Source: Zygaena filipendulae
Lineage: Eukaryota > Arthropoda > Insecta > Lepidoptera > Zygaenidae
DNA: 64,000 nucleotides
Assembly (NCBI GenBank): GCA_907165275.2
Contig: OU015674.1
Coordinates: 8,209,001 to 8,273,000 of the forward strand
Direction: 5' to 3'
The notes beneath the pieces are model-generated. The model saw nothing but the letters and a program-made list of their open reading frames with translations. It did not search any database and was not told where the DNA came from. Shown here one piece after another: positions 38,069-49,165 of this stretch. Each line of letters opens with the position of its first letter. The first letter of the stretch is position 1. A program made the translations under genes and the position numbers.

Positions 38069-38279
38069 TGTAAAGGACCTGCGGTTCTTTTTGATTACCT
38101 ACTACAGTAACTCAAGAAGTACTTACCTACTTGAAAGTTACCACTGGTCAACTTAGTGGCCTTGAAATCATCATAGGCTACTTTTATTTGACTAAGTTCA
38201 AAAAAGGAGTATGGAAGTATTTATCACATAGTCACCACCATAATATGGTACATTTTAAGTACATGATTACGCGTTTCCA

Positions 38280-38668
38280 TTTATTGCATGCGGAGCAATC
38301 ACGCGAGCAATATAATTCGACTGTTTGCAAACGAATATCCAACAAAAGCAAGTGCGACGTTTCTACAAATCAAAGAGGGGCCGCCATCAAATACAGCAGT
38401 GCCCCTTCCCCCGCGCGCCCGCCTGCCCCCTGCACCACGTCGCTTTAGCGAAATGCTTTCCCGCTTTCCAATTTATTTAAAACAAGCACAACACAATACT
38501 TTGCGTGGCCGCGGCTTTGTGGCGACACCGAGGGCGTGGCGCCACTCCCACACTCCCACACAATACACACCGCTTACACACGCTCAGGAGTGATCCTGAC
38601 TCGTTCCGATCATTGCCTCGTCACCCCTGACGGTTGCCTCTCGTCCGCAGATGTGACACGCCGCCAGG
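38280..38668 (+). promoter_or_regulatory. erm: Earmuff upstream region: promoter or 5'UTR acceptor
   Basis: A low-repeat block just upstream of the coding sequence. It contains TGTTTGCAAACG (a forkhead-like inverted word), AATCAAAGAGG (TCF-like), GC-rich promoter-like sequence, and near the end CCTCTCGTCCGCAG at 38637-38650, which looks like a splice acceptor. An upstream noncoding exon is therefore likely. Site names are pattern matches only. Confidence 0.45.
38651..38656 (+). promoter_or_regulatory. Start-stop uORF (ATGTGA) before earmuff start
   Basis: ATG immediately followed by TGA, 12 bases before the earmuff ATG and in the same frame. It is the first sequence after the putative acceptor. 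A minimal uORF can stall ribosomes and lower translation; whether it is in the mRNA depends on the splice site. Confidence 0.45.
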
Positions 38669-39796
38669 ATGCAGCCCTCGCAGTCGAGCCGGCCCGAGGG
38701 CCCCCGGGAGTCGTCCCCCGAGCGGGCCACATCCCCCGACACCCCGACGGCGCCTGTCCTCAACTTCTCCATAGCGCGCCTGATGGAGCCGGACAGGAAG
38801 AGATCCTTATCACCCGACCCACCGCCGCCACCGCCCCCCGGCTTCCTGTCATACGGCGCTCAGCTCTTAGACTCGGCGTTCAAGCAGTACATACCGGCGG
38901 CGAGGCGGCAGCTCGCGCACTACCCTCTGCTGTACTACGGGCCAGATCTGGTGTCGCTGACGTACGCCCATCAACTGCACCTGCCCAGGCCACCGCCGGC
39001 ACCCTCGCCTCCGGTACAGAGACCGCCGAGTCCTAGGGCGTCGGCCGCCGAGCACGCAGTGTCGTCGACTACTGGCCCGTCGTCTTCCCCCGCTAAAAAC
39101 AAGAGTTTCGCGTGCGGTGACTGCGGGAAGGTGTTCAACGCCCACTACAACCTGACGCGGCACATGCCCGTGCACACCGGGGCGAGGCCGTTCGTCTGCA
39201 AGATATGCGGCAAGGGCTTCCGGCAGGCGTCGACGCTGTGCCGGCACAAGATTATCCACACGTCGGAGAAGCCGCACAAGTGCCTCACGTGCGGGAAGGC
39301 GTTCAACCGCTCCTCGACCCTGAACACCCACGCCAGGATACACGCCGGGTACAAACCGTTCGTCTGCGAGTTCTGCGGCAAGGGGTTTCATCAGAAAGGC
39401 AACTACAAGAACCACAGGCTGACCCACAGCGGCGAGAAGGCCTACAAATGTAACATATGCAACAAGGCCTTCCACCAGATATACAACCTGACGTTCCACA
39501 TGCACACGCACAACGAGAGGAAGCCGTTCACGTGCAGCATTTGTGCCAAGGGCTTCTGCAGGAACTTCGATCTGAAGAAGCACACGAGGAAGTTGCACCT
39601 GCAGGGCGTGAGCGGCTCTCACAACGGAGACTCGTCGATCGACACGCAGGACGAGTCGACCCAGGAGGCCAGCACTAGTGCGGGGGAGGAGGCGAGCCGG
39701 GCCGCCTTCAGACCATTCTTGGGGACCTCTTACCCTCGGATTCTGGACCCGTCCCGAATGACTGCACCGAGTACGTTTTTTTCGAAGCTCTTGTGA
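38669..39796 (+). CDS. erm: Earmuff/Fez-family zinc-finger repressor
   Basis: A 375-residue nuclear transcription repressor of the FEZF family. In flies earmuff limits the developmental potential of neural progenitors; in vertebrates FEZF1/2 pattern the forebrain. Residues 32-39 (NFSIARLM) form an Eh1 motif, which recruits Groucho/TLE. Residues 51-57 are polyproline. Six C2H2 fingers follow at about 147-169, 175-197, 203-225, 231-253, 259-281 and 287-310, with [78 protein letters not shown] and [15 protein letters not shown], essentially the family consensus. The Ser/Thr-rich tail (311-375) is not recognised. The start at 38669 is preferred because an in-frame TGA lies at 38654. No introns interrupt the frame; all Cys and His ligands are present. 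Confidence 0.96.
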   Translation: MQPSQSSRPEGPRESSPERATSPDTPTAPVLNFSIARLMEPDRKRSLSPDPPPPPPPGFLSYGAQLLDSAFKQYIPAARRQLAHYPLLYYGPDLVSLTYAHQLHLPRPPPAPSPPVQRPPSPRASAAEHAVSSTTGPSSSPAKNKSFACGDCGKVFNAHYNLTRHMPVHTGARPFVCKICGKGFRQASTLCRHKIIHTSEKPHKCLTCGKAFNRSSTLNTHARIHAGYKPFVCEFCGKGFHQKGNYKNHRLTHSGEKAYKCNICNKAFHQIYNLTFHMHTHNERKPFTCSICAKGFCRNFDLKKHTRKLHLQGVSGSHNGDSSIDTQDESTQEASTSAGEEASRAAFRPFLGTSYPRILDPSRMTAPSTFFSKLL

Positions 39797-40218
39797 CCCG
39801 GGGTTGGCTACTTCAACAACTTCGGGGAAGCTAACGAGTAACGAGTGAACCCGGCCAACTTTTCGTTCGTTCGACATCCAACTGTTCATATTCTAGGGGT
39901 TAAAAAGTTGAAAGTTGATTTAATATTTGACTGAAAAATGTTATACACATGAGTGATATCCAACTGACTGTTGTAAAGTTGTGAAGAGAGTCGGTTCGTT
40001 TAAAAATGACAAAACAGATGACGGCCATTACATACAAATAATATTTTAAAATATTCTATTTCCTACTGTAAATAGATGCTTAAAAGATAGGTAATCCTAA
40101 AATATGGGCAATTCTGTCGTTACATTCTCTACTTTAAAACTAACGTCACTGAATAATCGCCGGCGCCGAATCGCGCTTGATCTCTAAAGAAAACTAAAGA
40201 TGTTAGAATCGCGTTAAT

Positions 40219-40312
40219 ATGAGTGTAAATAAGTAGTAAAGTAAATTTAGTATAAGTGTAAATAAGTAGTAAATAACTTTAATATAAGTGTAAATAAGTA
40301 ATAACCTATAAA
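40219..40312. repeat. Short tandem repeat in earmuff 3'UTR
   Basis: Three to four units of AGTGTAAATAAGTAGTAAA with spacers AGTATA/AATATA. Unit length varies around 30-38 bases. Confidence 0.7.
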
Positions 40313-40508
40313 AAATCTATAAAAAACCTATAGCTCTCCCAGCGTAGTATTTAAAATGTAAATGAAGCTTTAGTCCGCTATTTATTACATAATCAGTGTG
40401 ATGTAGATAAAATAACAATGGAGTGGAATTAATAACGGAATTATTAAATAAGTACTATGTGTAGATATAAATTATTATCATGATCCAAAAAATCGCAATA
40501 TTGAGTGT

Positions 40509-40514
40509 AATAAA
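40509..40514 (+). terminator. Earmuff poly-A signal
   Basis: AATAAA 713 bases after the stop codon, the first canonical signal at the end of the unique 3' sequence. Confidence 0.5.
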
Positions 40515-40634
40515 GATTCTATCACGAAATGCTTAATGACTTTTATTTTCATTAGGATAATTACTTTGTTGAATTTGAAGATTATTGTGGATGAATGGAA
40601 TTTAACTGATATTTAATTAGTGTACCAATTTTAG

Positions 40635-40682
40635 TTACTTATGGGCTACTTCGCGTGGGTGAACCCGCGGGGCACAGCCAGT
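40635..40682 (+). mobile_element. Helitron-like 3' terminus, degraded
   Basis: GGGTGAACCCGCGGGGCACA, then GCCAGTG, which corresponds to the hairpin plus CTAG end with a mutated terminus. Confidence 0.4.
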
Positions 40683-40719
40683 GGGTACAATACAAAGCAA
40701 AATGCATGAAGTACATAGT

Positions 40720-40920
40720 TACACGTGAGGCGTAATTCAAGTGTACCAGCGGCTCCAGTAATGATATTGATTGCGACGTTAATGACTGTGATTACTAGTC
40801 GCGGCTGGCAATTGACGTTTTGCCGGCCGCCTCGGGGGCGCGTAATGTGCGCTATTACCGCCAGGCACCAACGGGCCGCACTCACGCTGCGCTTTGTGCG
40901 AAATATGAAATCATGAAATT
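40720..40920. promoter_or_regulatory. GC-rich low-repeat island downstream of earmuff
   Basis: Balanced to GC-rich block with homeodomain-like ATTACTAG and TAATGA words, about 1 kb after earmuff. Open frames here look random. Candidate noncoding regulatory element. Confidence 0.3.
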
Positions 40921-41660
40921 ACTACCTTGACCCGCCTTTTGAGTGCAGCAGTGCGCTTGTCAAACTTTAAAACATTAAATCCAGCTTGCCCCCACTCTTG
41001 CTCCCCAGGGTAGTAAAACATTCGCGACAGTCAGACCCAACATTCATTTTTGTTTTGAAGAACATAATTTATTATAACTAAATTAATATCTACATAGGTA
41101 TATACTAAAAAAATACAATAAAATAAAGTACTAACCAGATTATAAATCTAATCCGACATATTAGATGTTTGATCTCCAATTTTCTACGTGACATTGTGAA
41201 TTAGGGCAGTATTATTGTAATAAATTTTCGATTGGACATAGACTGTAGACTCGGCTCCGAGCTGTGAGTCTATGCCCCAGGTGCTGCAGTCTCGACATAC
41301 ATACCGAGTAACGACTGCTCATCGATCGTTTTCGGTTGCTTTAACTTCTTAACGATAAAATAGGTTATACCTATATTGATTTTTCGTATAGTCTTTACAA
41401 TTTTTTTTTGCTCTTTTTTATTGAACACAACAGCTGTCAAATTAACGATTTCTATTGATGACTTATAAGCAGAAAAACTGTTGATGACATTCACAGTATA
41501 GAGACTTGTATTTTAGATAATCTCGATACGATGCGAGCGTTTTTTTTTTCGCTAAACTTAAGGGTCGATAGGAGATCACATCGATCGTTGAGTATCTCGA
41601 GGCTGCAGGGCCAGGCCCTACAAAGTTTGAGAGCCACTGTAGAGTGACTGTTATCGTGCC
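40921..41660. other. No gene seen
   Basis: AT-rich intergenic DNA. No recognisable exon, RNA or repeat family. Confidence 0.4.
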
Positions 41661-41689
41661 CCTGTAACCCGAGCTTGCGTAATTATCGT

Positions 41690-42005
41690 GCCTCGTACTC
41701 AGCCGTCAGCGCAGAATAATGGCGGAAGTTATATCGCGCTGCGCTTTTGTGGGCGCGCGCGCATTGTCGCCGCGCCGGAAGTGACGTCACGGGGCGCGAC
41801 CGGACAAAATACGTATACACAATCTCCAACTGACAAACAGAGACAGCACCCTATAAATGCTCGAATAGAGCACCTCTATCTCTCTCTTACAGTAGAGCAA
41901 GGCAGTTCGTGGTACGGGGTGTAGCGGATTGCGCTCGCGCAGCCGCCGCGCGTCAAGTGACGTCATTGTTTCGGGAACACAATGGCCGCCAGATTGCGGG
42001 GCGAG
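41690..42005 (+). promoter_or_regulatory. GC-rich promoter-like block with TATA box and CRE words
   Basis: A CpG-rich block contains AAGTGACGTCACGGGG (41777-41792), a TATA box CTATAAATG (41851-41859), an initiator-like TTACAGT about 35-40 bases on, and a second TGACGTCA (41959-41966). After it the short frame ATGGCCGCCAGATTGCGG closes at once. The elements fit a promoter for an unseen transcript or an enhancer; no exon could be attached. Confidence 0.35.
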
Positions 42006-42281
42006 ATGGAGTGACTTTAATTAAAGAAATCAACCGTTTGTGAAATAATGCAACGGCTAAACGTTGGGGAATTCGAGAGGGCTTTTTGTTATGATTCTTA
42101 TAAAATGTAGGTATGGGTATGAAAACATTCACACAACAAATAGGTATAGTCAAAGGAAAGGTACAATAGGGTATCAAATCGGTGAGATTCGTTTGTTGGC
42201 AAACATACAGACAGACATACATCGTTGTGTTCAGATAGCGATTAGATTATACTAATTTTGACACAGATATAATAATAATTA

Positions 42282-42390
42282 TATACACAGACTGGAAAAT
42301 GGAACCCTGTGTTCATCACACAAAGTCCACCCCCACCGGGAATCGAACCCGGAACCCCTTGATTAGCGGGCAGCCATGATCCTTGATCAT
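42282..42390 (-). mobile_element. tRNA-derived SINE, partial
   Basis: The minus strand has B box GGTTCGATTCC followed by CGGTGGGGGTGGACTTTGTG and AACACAGGGTTCCATTTTCC, matching 45611-45742 base for base over about 90 bp. The A-box half is lost. Confidence 0.65.
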
Positions 42391-42689
42391 ATCCTTACTA
42401 ATTGTATCTTAATTTTTATTTTATTTTTCTAGTTAAGTACCTGTATGTTACTATTATAGGTACAGGTTGCCTAGAAGAAATTGCTTTTAAGCAAAATATT
42501 TTTTTAGCCTTTTTTGCCTGTATTCCCCACCATGTAGGTATTTCATAATTTTGCGTACTTACTAATGCGTGGTAGACAAACTTACTGAACTTGTACGTTT
42601 CATGCTTAGTTTCATTTACGCCACCTGTATAGGTACTCGTATGTATACTCTGATGTGCGTAACCGCTGAACCCCCGAGTAGGTACTTAA
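42391..42689. other. No gene seen
   Basis: AT-rich spacer without recognisable features. Confidence 0.4.
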
Positions 42690-42910
42690 AAGTAAGAACG
42701 TGTCTCTGACAGCTAATATCCGGATGAGCCTCCAAATGAGGCTCGTCGGCGCCACGACCCTCCCGCCCCCGGATGACACGGAGGTGTCCCCGCGGTGACA
42801 CCTCCGCTCCTCGAGTGCGCCGTGACTTGTCGGGGGCTCCCGCTGCAGGGCGGGCGGCGCTCCGAGTGACGCCAATTACGGCGGGCGGCTTGACAGCTGG
42901 GGCTTGGGCG
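42690..42910. promoter_or_regulatory. GC-rich low-repeat island with T-box-like palindrome
   Basis: A GC-rich block contains an imperfect 26-bp palindrome at 42780-42805, two opposed GGAGGTGTC/GACACCTCC arms around CCGCGG. AGGTGT is the half-site core of T-box factors. The block also has CAATTACGG. It is a candidate enhancer about 3 kb downstream of earmuff. Confidence 0.35.
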
Positions 42911-43022
42911 GAAAATCTTGAGGTGTGTGCTGTCTATGTTGGTAATATGTATGCAGAATAACCTTAGAAATTAAAATTCTTATCCGTACATCATTTATCT
43001 GTGTCCTTTCTATATCCTTAGA

Positions 43023-43216
43023 TCCTTTATAAATGTGAAAGTGTGGATGTTTGGATGTTTGTTACTCAATCGCGCAAAAACGGCTGAACGTATTTGGATG
43101 AAATTAAACATGTACGTTATCAGGGGTAGGTACAGAGAGGGACATAGAGTACTTTTATCCCGGACTCCCGCGGGAACTCCGAAATTACCGCGGGTGAAGC
43201 CGCGGGGCACAGCTAG
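43023..43216 (+). mobile_element. Helitron-like element
   Basis: Starts TCCTTTATAAATGTGAAAGT after A; ends ACCGCGGGTGAAGCCGCGGG, CACAGCTAG before T. It is followed at once by a second partial member. Confidence 0.65.
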
Positions 43217-43217
43217 T

Positions 43218-43400
43218 ACCATTATAAATGCGAAAGTGAGTTTGTTTGTTTGTTACGCTTTCACGTCTCAACGGCTGAATTGATCATCATGAAATTTTGC
43301 ACAAACGTTGTCATTGTCATTGTCATGTCACAGAGAAGGACATTAGGTTCTTTTTATTCCGGAATTCTTCTAGGAACTTCAAAATTAACGCATAAACTAT
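43218..43400 (+). mobile_element. Helitron-like element, 3'-truncated
   Basis: Same orientation and directly after the previous one: ATTATAAATGCGAAAGTGAG, TTACGCTTTCACGTCTCAAC and ATCATCATGAAATTTTGC. It lacks the hairpin and CTAG. Confidence 0.55.
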
Positions 43401-44566
43401 TAGCAATTATCCCAAAGTTAGAAGTATCCCTGCGTCCCAGAGAAAGGCTTTGGTATTTCATCTAAGCGACAGAAAATGAAAGTTCAGGGGAGCGATTTCA
43501 ATTATTTTTTCGATAAAAACATTATTACACTGAAAGTACTGAGTTTTAGTATTTACAATTAAAACAATATTTTTATGAGTTAACTGAGCAGTTTTCTAGT
43601 TATTTTTATAAATATACGAGCTTGATTTTTCGAAAACCAGCATAGGAATGTACCTATAGCAATGGATCAAGGTAGGTAGGCTAGGTATATTGTTTATATA
43701 TAACTCATCAAGAATAATAAGGGAAAAATATTAATAATATTAAATTAATATAAAACAGGATTTGTATTTTACTATTTCACACATCTTATTTCTAGTTTCT
43801 TTAAAGACGAAATAATTATCTTAGAAGACATCATTTTTATGGCGCGCGTGTAACTCTAGTTTGAACCCCGCACAGAGAGTAACGCGATCACTCAAACGCA
43901 ACCGTCAAAACAATATAATAACAATCAAAGCTTAAGCCTAATGCGAACAGACGGTCAATAAAAAGAGGGAACGCGAGTACCAACGGGGCGCTGCGAGGAG
44001 CATATTGCGCGGGTTTTTTGTTATTGCACCCGAGACGCGGGCGCGCGGGGTGGAGGGGGAGGGCGCACAATGAAACAAATCTGCGAACTCTTCATGCTGC
44101 CACGGGCTACGGCAAAGATTAACGACGCAGAAGCGACTAATTGCGACGATTGTACTCGCGCAAAACACACAGCCGCTGCAAACGACAGTAACCAGTAGGT
44201 AGATACGTAGCTGTGGGTATATAAGATATAATCGAAACAGATTTTTTAATCTTATTGTGAAAAAAGCAACACTCCGTTACTAGTAGTAGTATCTTGTACT
44301 AATATTCATAAAGGGTTAGGCATGCATCACCCGAGCAACAGTGCAACTTCTTAAAATACTTATGCTGCAATGCGGTCAAACTACATAGAATACAGACAGA
44401 ATAGGTTATAGCACCATCATATGAAAACGACTAGCAAAAACGCTAGGTTGTAGCTATTACCCTATGTATTAAGTAGTGAGTACACGTAATTAACAGGTGG
44501 CGCATTTTAAGTGTAACTTTGTGCAAATTGGGTATTCTCCAAGGTATGAATATAAAAATTCTAATT
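43401..44566. other. No gene seen
   Basis: AT-rich, with a GC-richer low-repeat patch at about 43840-44175. Antisense frames in that patch look like composition effects. Confidence 0.4.
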
Positions 44567-44827
44567 AGTCCGTCAGTTAGAAAATAAAAAAATAATAGAC
44601 ACGTATTTTTTGCTTTTTCAATTTAATGAAAATGAACATAGATAAAGCGCATTAAAGTTTAGGGTGGGGGGCTCGTGACGTCAATATTCATTATAAGCTC
44701 CATACAAACCGCACAGAATTGTGACGTCACGCGAAATTTCAACTCAATGTATCTCTGTTATTTTTTGAGTACGTAAAAAAAGAAAAAATACGTGTCCAAT
44801 ATTTTTTACTAATCTACACGACGGACT
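44567..44827. mobile_element. MITE, AGTCCGTC family
   Basis: Begins AGTCCGTCAGTTAGAAAATA, ends CACGACGGACT; contains GCTCGTGACGTCAATATTC and TTGTGACGTCACGCG. It is in reverse orientation to the 31794 copy. Confidence 0.7.
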
Positions 44828-44853
44828 AAAAAAAAAATTTTTGTCAAGTAGCC

Positions 44854-44992
44854 AATTGTTGAACATTAAAAAATGTTAACACAAAATGCCTCTATAATTT
44901 TAAAACACGATTTACTCAAAATTTCTCCAGTGTCGTTAACCACCAAAATTATAGAGGCATTTTGTGTTAACATTTTTTAATGTTCAACAATT
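44854..44992. repeat. Perfect 48-bp inverted repeat
   Basis: Arms 44854-44901 and 44945-44992 are exact reverse complements (left arm starts AATTGTTGAACATTAAAAAA), with a 43-base spacer. Both arms are internal sequence of the ATTGGACGCCGATAAGC MITE family (ATGTTAACACAAAATG..CTATAATTTT), and the normal right end of that family follows to 45032. Confidence 0.9.
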
Positions 44993-45032
44993 AACGTTAA
45001 CCTTAAGCCACTCTTGCTTATCTACGTCCAAT
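44993..45032. mobile_element. Right end of ATTGGACG-family MITE
   Basis: AACCTTAAGCCACTCTTGCT, TATCTACGTCCAATT matches the family's right terminus with changes. With the inverted repeat to its left it is a rearranged copy. Confidence 0.5.
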
Positions 45033-45610
45033 TGTAGTCTGACTTTTAAATTATACTCCTACTTTGTGTTCTAAATAGAAATGAATAAATAAATAGCTAG
45101 GTAGGTAGTTATGTGCAGATATACCGTCGCGTCTGATTAATTCACTACCATTAGATATTCTTTGACGTAATATAATATAATTAAGGCTCGCGATGAAACC
45201 TCCGCTCTCGCGTTTTATATGATTTGCTCGGCGGAGTGGAGTTAACGTCAGGGTTATTACGTCAGCGCCGAGCACCGAACCCGCACTCATCGAGTTCATT
45301 AAACGGTTAGGGTCAGTTTGTATTGAAACACTTCATTAATATCAAATAGTTCGTTGTATTATATTGAACTTTCAAAACATTATTATGAATTTAAAGTCAA
45401 TTGAACGTGGTAAGTAGTTTTTGATAGAGTATATATTCAAACATTGAATGTTGCGAAGCAAAACTAGTATAATAATAATAATAATAATAATCCACACCAC
45501 AACACACAGATCTACTTGATCCTACAGTAAGCTATTATTAGCTTGTGTCGTGGAAACCAAGCAAACGTGGTATATACTACATAGAATTACTTATATATTA
45601 TACTATAGAT
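45033..45610. other. No gene seen
   Basis: AT-rich spacer with a GC-richer patch at about 45185-45300 and an (ATA)n run at about 45470-45490. Confidence 0.4.
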
Positions 45611-45742
45611 ATATATAAACACACCCAGACTGGAAAATGGAACCCTGTGTTCATCACACAAAGTCCACCCCCACCGGGAATCGAACCCGGAACCCCTTGA
45701 TTAGCGGCTAGGCATGGTGACCTCTGCGCCAAACGGGTCGTC
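45611..45742 (-). mobile_element. tRNA-derived SINE
   Basis: On the minus strand: GACGACCCGTTTGGCGCAGA contains an A box (TGGCGCAGAGG), then B box GGTTCGATTCC 40 bases later, then the SINE body CACAGGGTTCCATTTTCCAG and a TATA-rich tail. The same body is at 42282-42390. The spacing of A and B boxes fits pol III transcription. Confidence 0.75.
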
Positions 45743-47010
45743 CGAGTATGGCCGCTGTTTTCGCTTAAGTGTGTGATATTCCATGGCAAAATATTGATCA
45801 TCATTAACTTCAAATCTTTATTTCTACTTAAACTGTAGTAAATTTTTTTGGTCTTATTTAATTCTTTCTAATGCTTTAGTACACGAAAATCAAAAGTAAT
45901 ATGACTAGATTTTGGTGTCCAGCGTTGTATTATGAAGTACCTATCTAGGATTAATCAAAAAGAGGGCACCAGACCAAAATGGTATCTTAGTGTTTATGAG
46001 AATTAATCGATTTGCTTAAAAAAATCTCAAAGGTTTTAGCGAAACACCTTTTCAAACATTTAAAAACAATACAATTTTTTAACCCAATTATTATTACGAG
46101 CTGTGTACCTTTGTTTATTATATGAAAGTTGTAAAGGCTTAGGTAGTCATGCCATATAAAAAGAGACAGTAGTTTGTCAAATGCGGTTTGTGTGCAAAAA
46201 ATATATAAAGTACCTACGTTTTTCTCTTTTTTTTTTTCATTTTGTAAATAACAATGCAAGTTATCAATGATATTTAAATATTCCCTTTACAATTAACCCT
46301 AGATACCTGGATACTTCTTTAACTTGAAAATAAATACAGATAAGGTACAATTAAAATGGATATGGCTATATAAATTTTTAAATCTACTTTTACTAGATAC
46401 CTACTATAGGATACGAAAAACTACATAAATCCCCATTTGTTGAGCTAAGTATTTGTAATAGGTACTTTGTTAAAATAGCTAAACTTAGCACTCCGTGTGA
46501 ATCAGCCCAAGTGCAACTTCTATAGGTGCAGAAATATCCTATCCCTATTCTGAATTACGAATATTTCCGCGTGGGCGTCGCATCGTCGTTTGTAACCCAT
46601 GAATCTATCAGTATACTGCACGCTAAAATTACTATACATACCTACAGCTGAATGAAGCTTTTCACTATATAGAGATAACCAGTCTTAAAATACTTTATTT
46701 GTTTGTTGACTACCTGTACCATTGAAGTACTTGTACCTAGTTTGGGACGAAGCACAACTTCAATAGTGAATTAGTGATATGGGATATTATTTAATATTAC
46801 ATATTAATACCTACCTAAAGTTTATTTCGTAACAAAAGCCAATACAAACATGAAATATACTTAGTGTGGCTTAAACTAAATTTCCTAATAGTTATAAACT
46901 ATACATAATATTATAAACTTAACAAAAGCTTTTTTCATGTATGTATATTTCGCCGCCTGCGATTTCAATAAAACTAAATCCAACAATACCAACCAAATTC
47001 ATATGAATGA
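45743..47010. other. No gene seen
   Basis: AT-rich DNA without recognisable exons or repeat families. Confidence 0.45.
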
Positions 47011-47225
47011 GTTTGAACACCAATTTCCAGAATACCGCCGCCGCGCCGGGCCACACATCGGTGTTCGGATGGCGGAATTGTGCAAAATATAAGTTTTCCA
47101 TCCAAAATCCTATCACAATGGCGGCATTAAGTATCGGGAGGAGGCCGGGGCATTGTGCGCGGCTCGTCGCTGCCTACCCCCTGCGCGGGGCAGCGCTAAG
47201 CCTACCATTGCCATTACCCATGTGA
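47011..47225. promoter_or_regulatory. GC-rich low-repeat island
   Basis: About 215 bp of GC-rich unique sequence (with ATGGCGGAATTG and ATGGCGGCATTAAG words) in AT-rich surroundings. Its frames on both strands give no recognisable protein. Confidence 0.3.
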
Positions 47226-48830
47226 CAGTCGCTACACGAGATCTACGAGCTAAACGCGAATTGTTACAATATAACACATAATATCTACATTCAAACGAAT
47301 TAAGACTTACTTCCATTGACATCCTACTTGGAACCACAGTAGTTCCGCTGCCCGCGGCTCCACCTGCTTCAGTTGGAGTCTTCTAGTGGTAGTAGTCTAG
47401 GTTATAAAATTTGATTGAACTAATGAAACTCTAGTTGCAATAGTATGTAAAAGCAATTGAACATCGAAATCGTGTCCGTCTGAATTATTTTCTGAAATAC
47501 CGTGGATGTAAGTATTGACGCGCCCCTCTTTAGAAATGAGCTTTGTCATAATGTAGAGATGGGCACCAAGTAGATACCAACCTATTTGTAGATATTAACA
47601 CGAGTAGTTGCTTACTTCTATGGACTGAATACAATTTGTTGTACTGGTTTTGTCACTATAATAATATCTGGTTTTTGCTGTAGGTAACTACCTACTTAAT
47701 TATCTCTGTTTAGTAATTTTCTACCTCTAATATAAAAGGTTTTGCTAAAGGCATTGTCCATTTCAACAGAGACACAGACACCTAGACTAGATTTGTTATC
47801 AAAATAAAATCTTTACGGTTCAAAAATATATTGTTTCGAATACTCTAAGCTCAGCCGCTTTAGTCATTCTCAAAATATAAAAAAATGTAATAAACTCAGT
47901 ATTTATAGTAACCTACACAAACTTACCTACTCGTTTTTCTAACCTCTCTTAGAATCTAATACTTATCTATATTTTTTCTGTAAAATGTAATACAAAAATA
48001 TAAAATTACTACATTAGGTATAACAAGACTAGGCTCGCTATCAAAATGAATAAAATATATCTTGAAGGATAACTATCGCACATTCATCGGTTACATATTA
48101 CATAACTAATTCACGTCTCGCTTGTCTATTAAGAGAGATAGATATAGAGAAAAAAGCGAATTCGCAATCCAAAGAAACCGAAAGCTTAATATCTACTATA
48201 CTTTTTTTTCCATAATTCGGAAGAGCTTTACGAGCTCGCGACAGTATCCGGTGTGTTGTAGTCTTATGGATAAAGCACAGATTACCACAGACTTTGTGTA
48301 ATTCGGGCGACGGCGCGTCTGCGGCGACACGGCAGAAGGCATTGTCGTCCAATATTTGTGGGTGTCGGCACAAATCAATCCGACAATGTCCGGACGAGAG
48401 TCCGTGGATTATGATCTGTATACAGGTTTATAAGTCCGGAATGGGGTGGCGAGCCAAAGAGGTAGCAAAGTTTCAAACTATAGGTACCTATATCTAAATG
48501 ATGACGAATAACGTATGTTTCATAATACTTATTGTGTGGTTTCTAATACCTAGGTAGGTGTATGTATTTAATATTTATTCTTCTCTGGACAATAAAGTTT
48601 AATTTTAATGACTGACTCCATTTTTATTTACCGATAAACCAAGATTTTATCCAGTTTTTAATTTGATCTTGCACAAATACAATATTTAAAACAAAACAAA
48701 CTTTTTTTTACTGGTTTTCCAAAAGTCAACAAGTATCTAGATTGAAAAAAAAAACATGTTTTATGAACCCGCGCCTGTTTATCCTAGCTCACTTTATTGT
48801 GTTTGGTAGGTTTATTAACAAATATTGAAA
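47226..48830. other. No gene seen
   Basis: AT-rich; one mixed patch at 48200-48420. An AATAAAG near 48590 could be a LINE-like tail. No coding exon recognised. Confidence 0.4.
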
Positions 48831-49165
48831 TCGTTGGTTATTTTGGGTTATCGCCAAAACAAATCAGTGCCACATTGAAGGGCACGCGGCTTGGCACCCC
48901 CTCTCCGACTAACCTCATATAGAGTTTAATCTCTAATGAATGTGATGAGTAAGTGAAGCGCATGCCGTATTATGCGTGTTTCCTCGCGTTCTTGAAGCAT
49001 AAATGAATAGTGTTTGGGTGAGAATGGTTGAGGAAAAAAGTTGCGGAAGTGCGGGGCGGCGGGGGGCGGCGGGGGGCGATTGTGATGAACCTCGAATGGA
49101 CTGCGCAGGAGTGTAGCGGATGTGGTGTGAATGTTGCACAAAGCCTCGGTGGTATCTACAGGATG
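48831..49165. promoter_or_regulatory. Low-repeat block with (GGGGCGGC)n run
   Basis: A unique block ending in GCGGGGCGGCGGGGGGCGGC (49049-49078), a G-rich run able to form a G-quadruplex. No protein recognised; candidate noncoding element. Confidence 0.3.

Larger units (their letters stand above)
39797..40530 (+). other. erm: Earmuff 3'UTR
   Basis: AT-rich unique sequence from the stop to a poly-A signal (AATAAA at 40509-40514, followed by ATTCTATC and T-rich sequence). It contains a small tandem repeat (40219-40312). Confidence 0.6.

Noticed and set aside
39205..39678. Frames on the + strand overlapping earmuff in another phase
   Set aside because: Out-of-phase shadows of the zinc fingers.
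38867..39889. 340-codon frame antisense to earmuff
   Set aside because: Shadow of the GC-rich zinc-finger exon. It has no domain; the forward frame is conserved.
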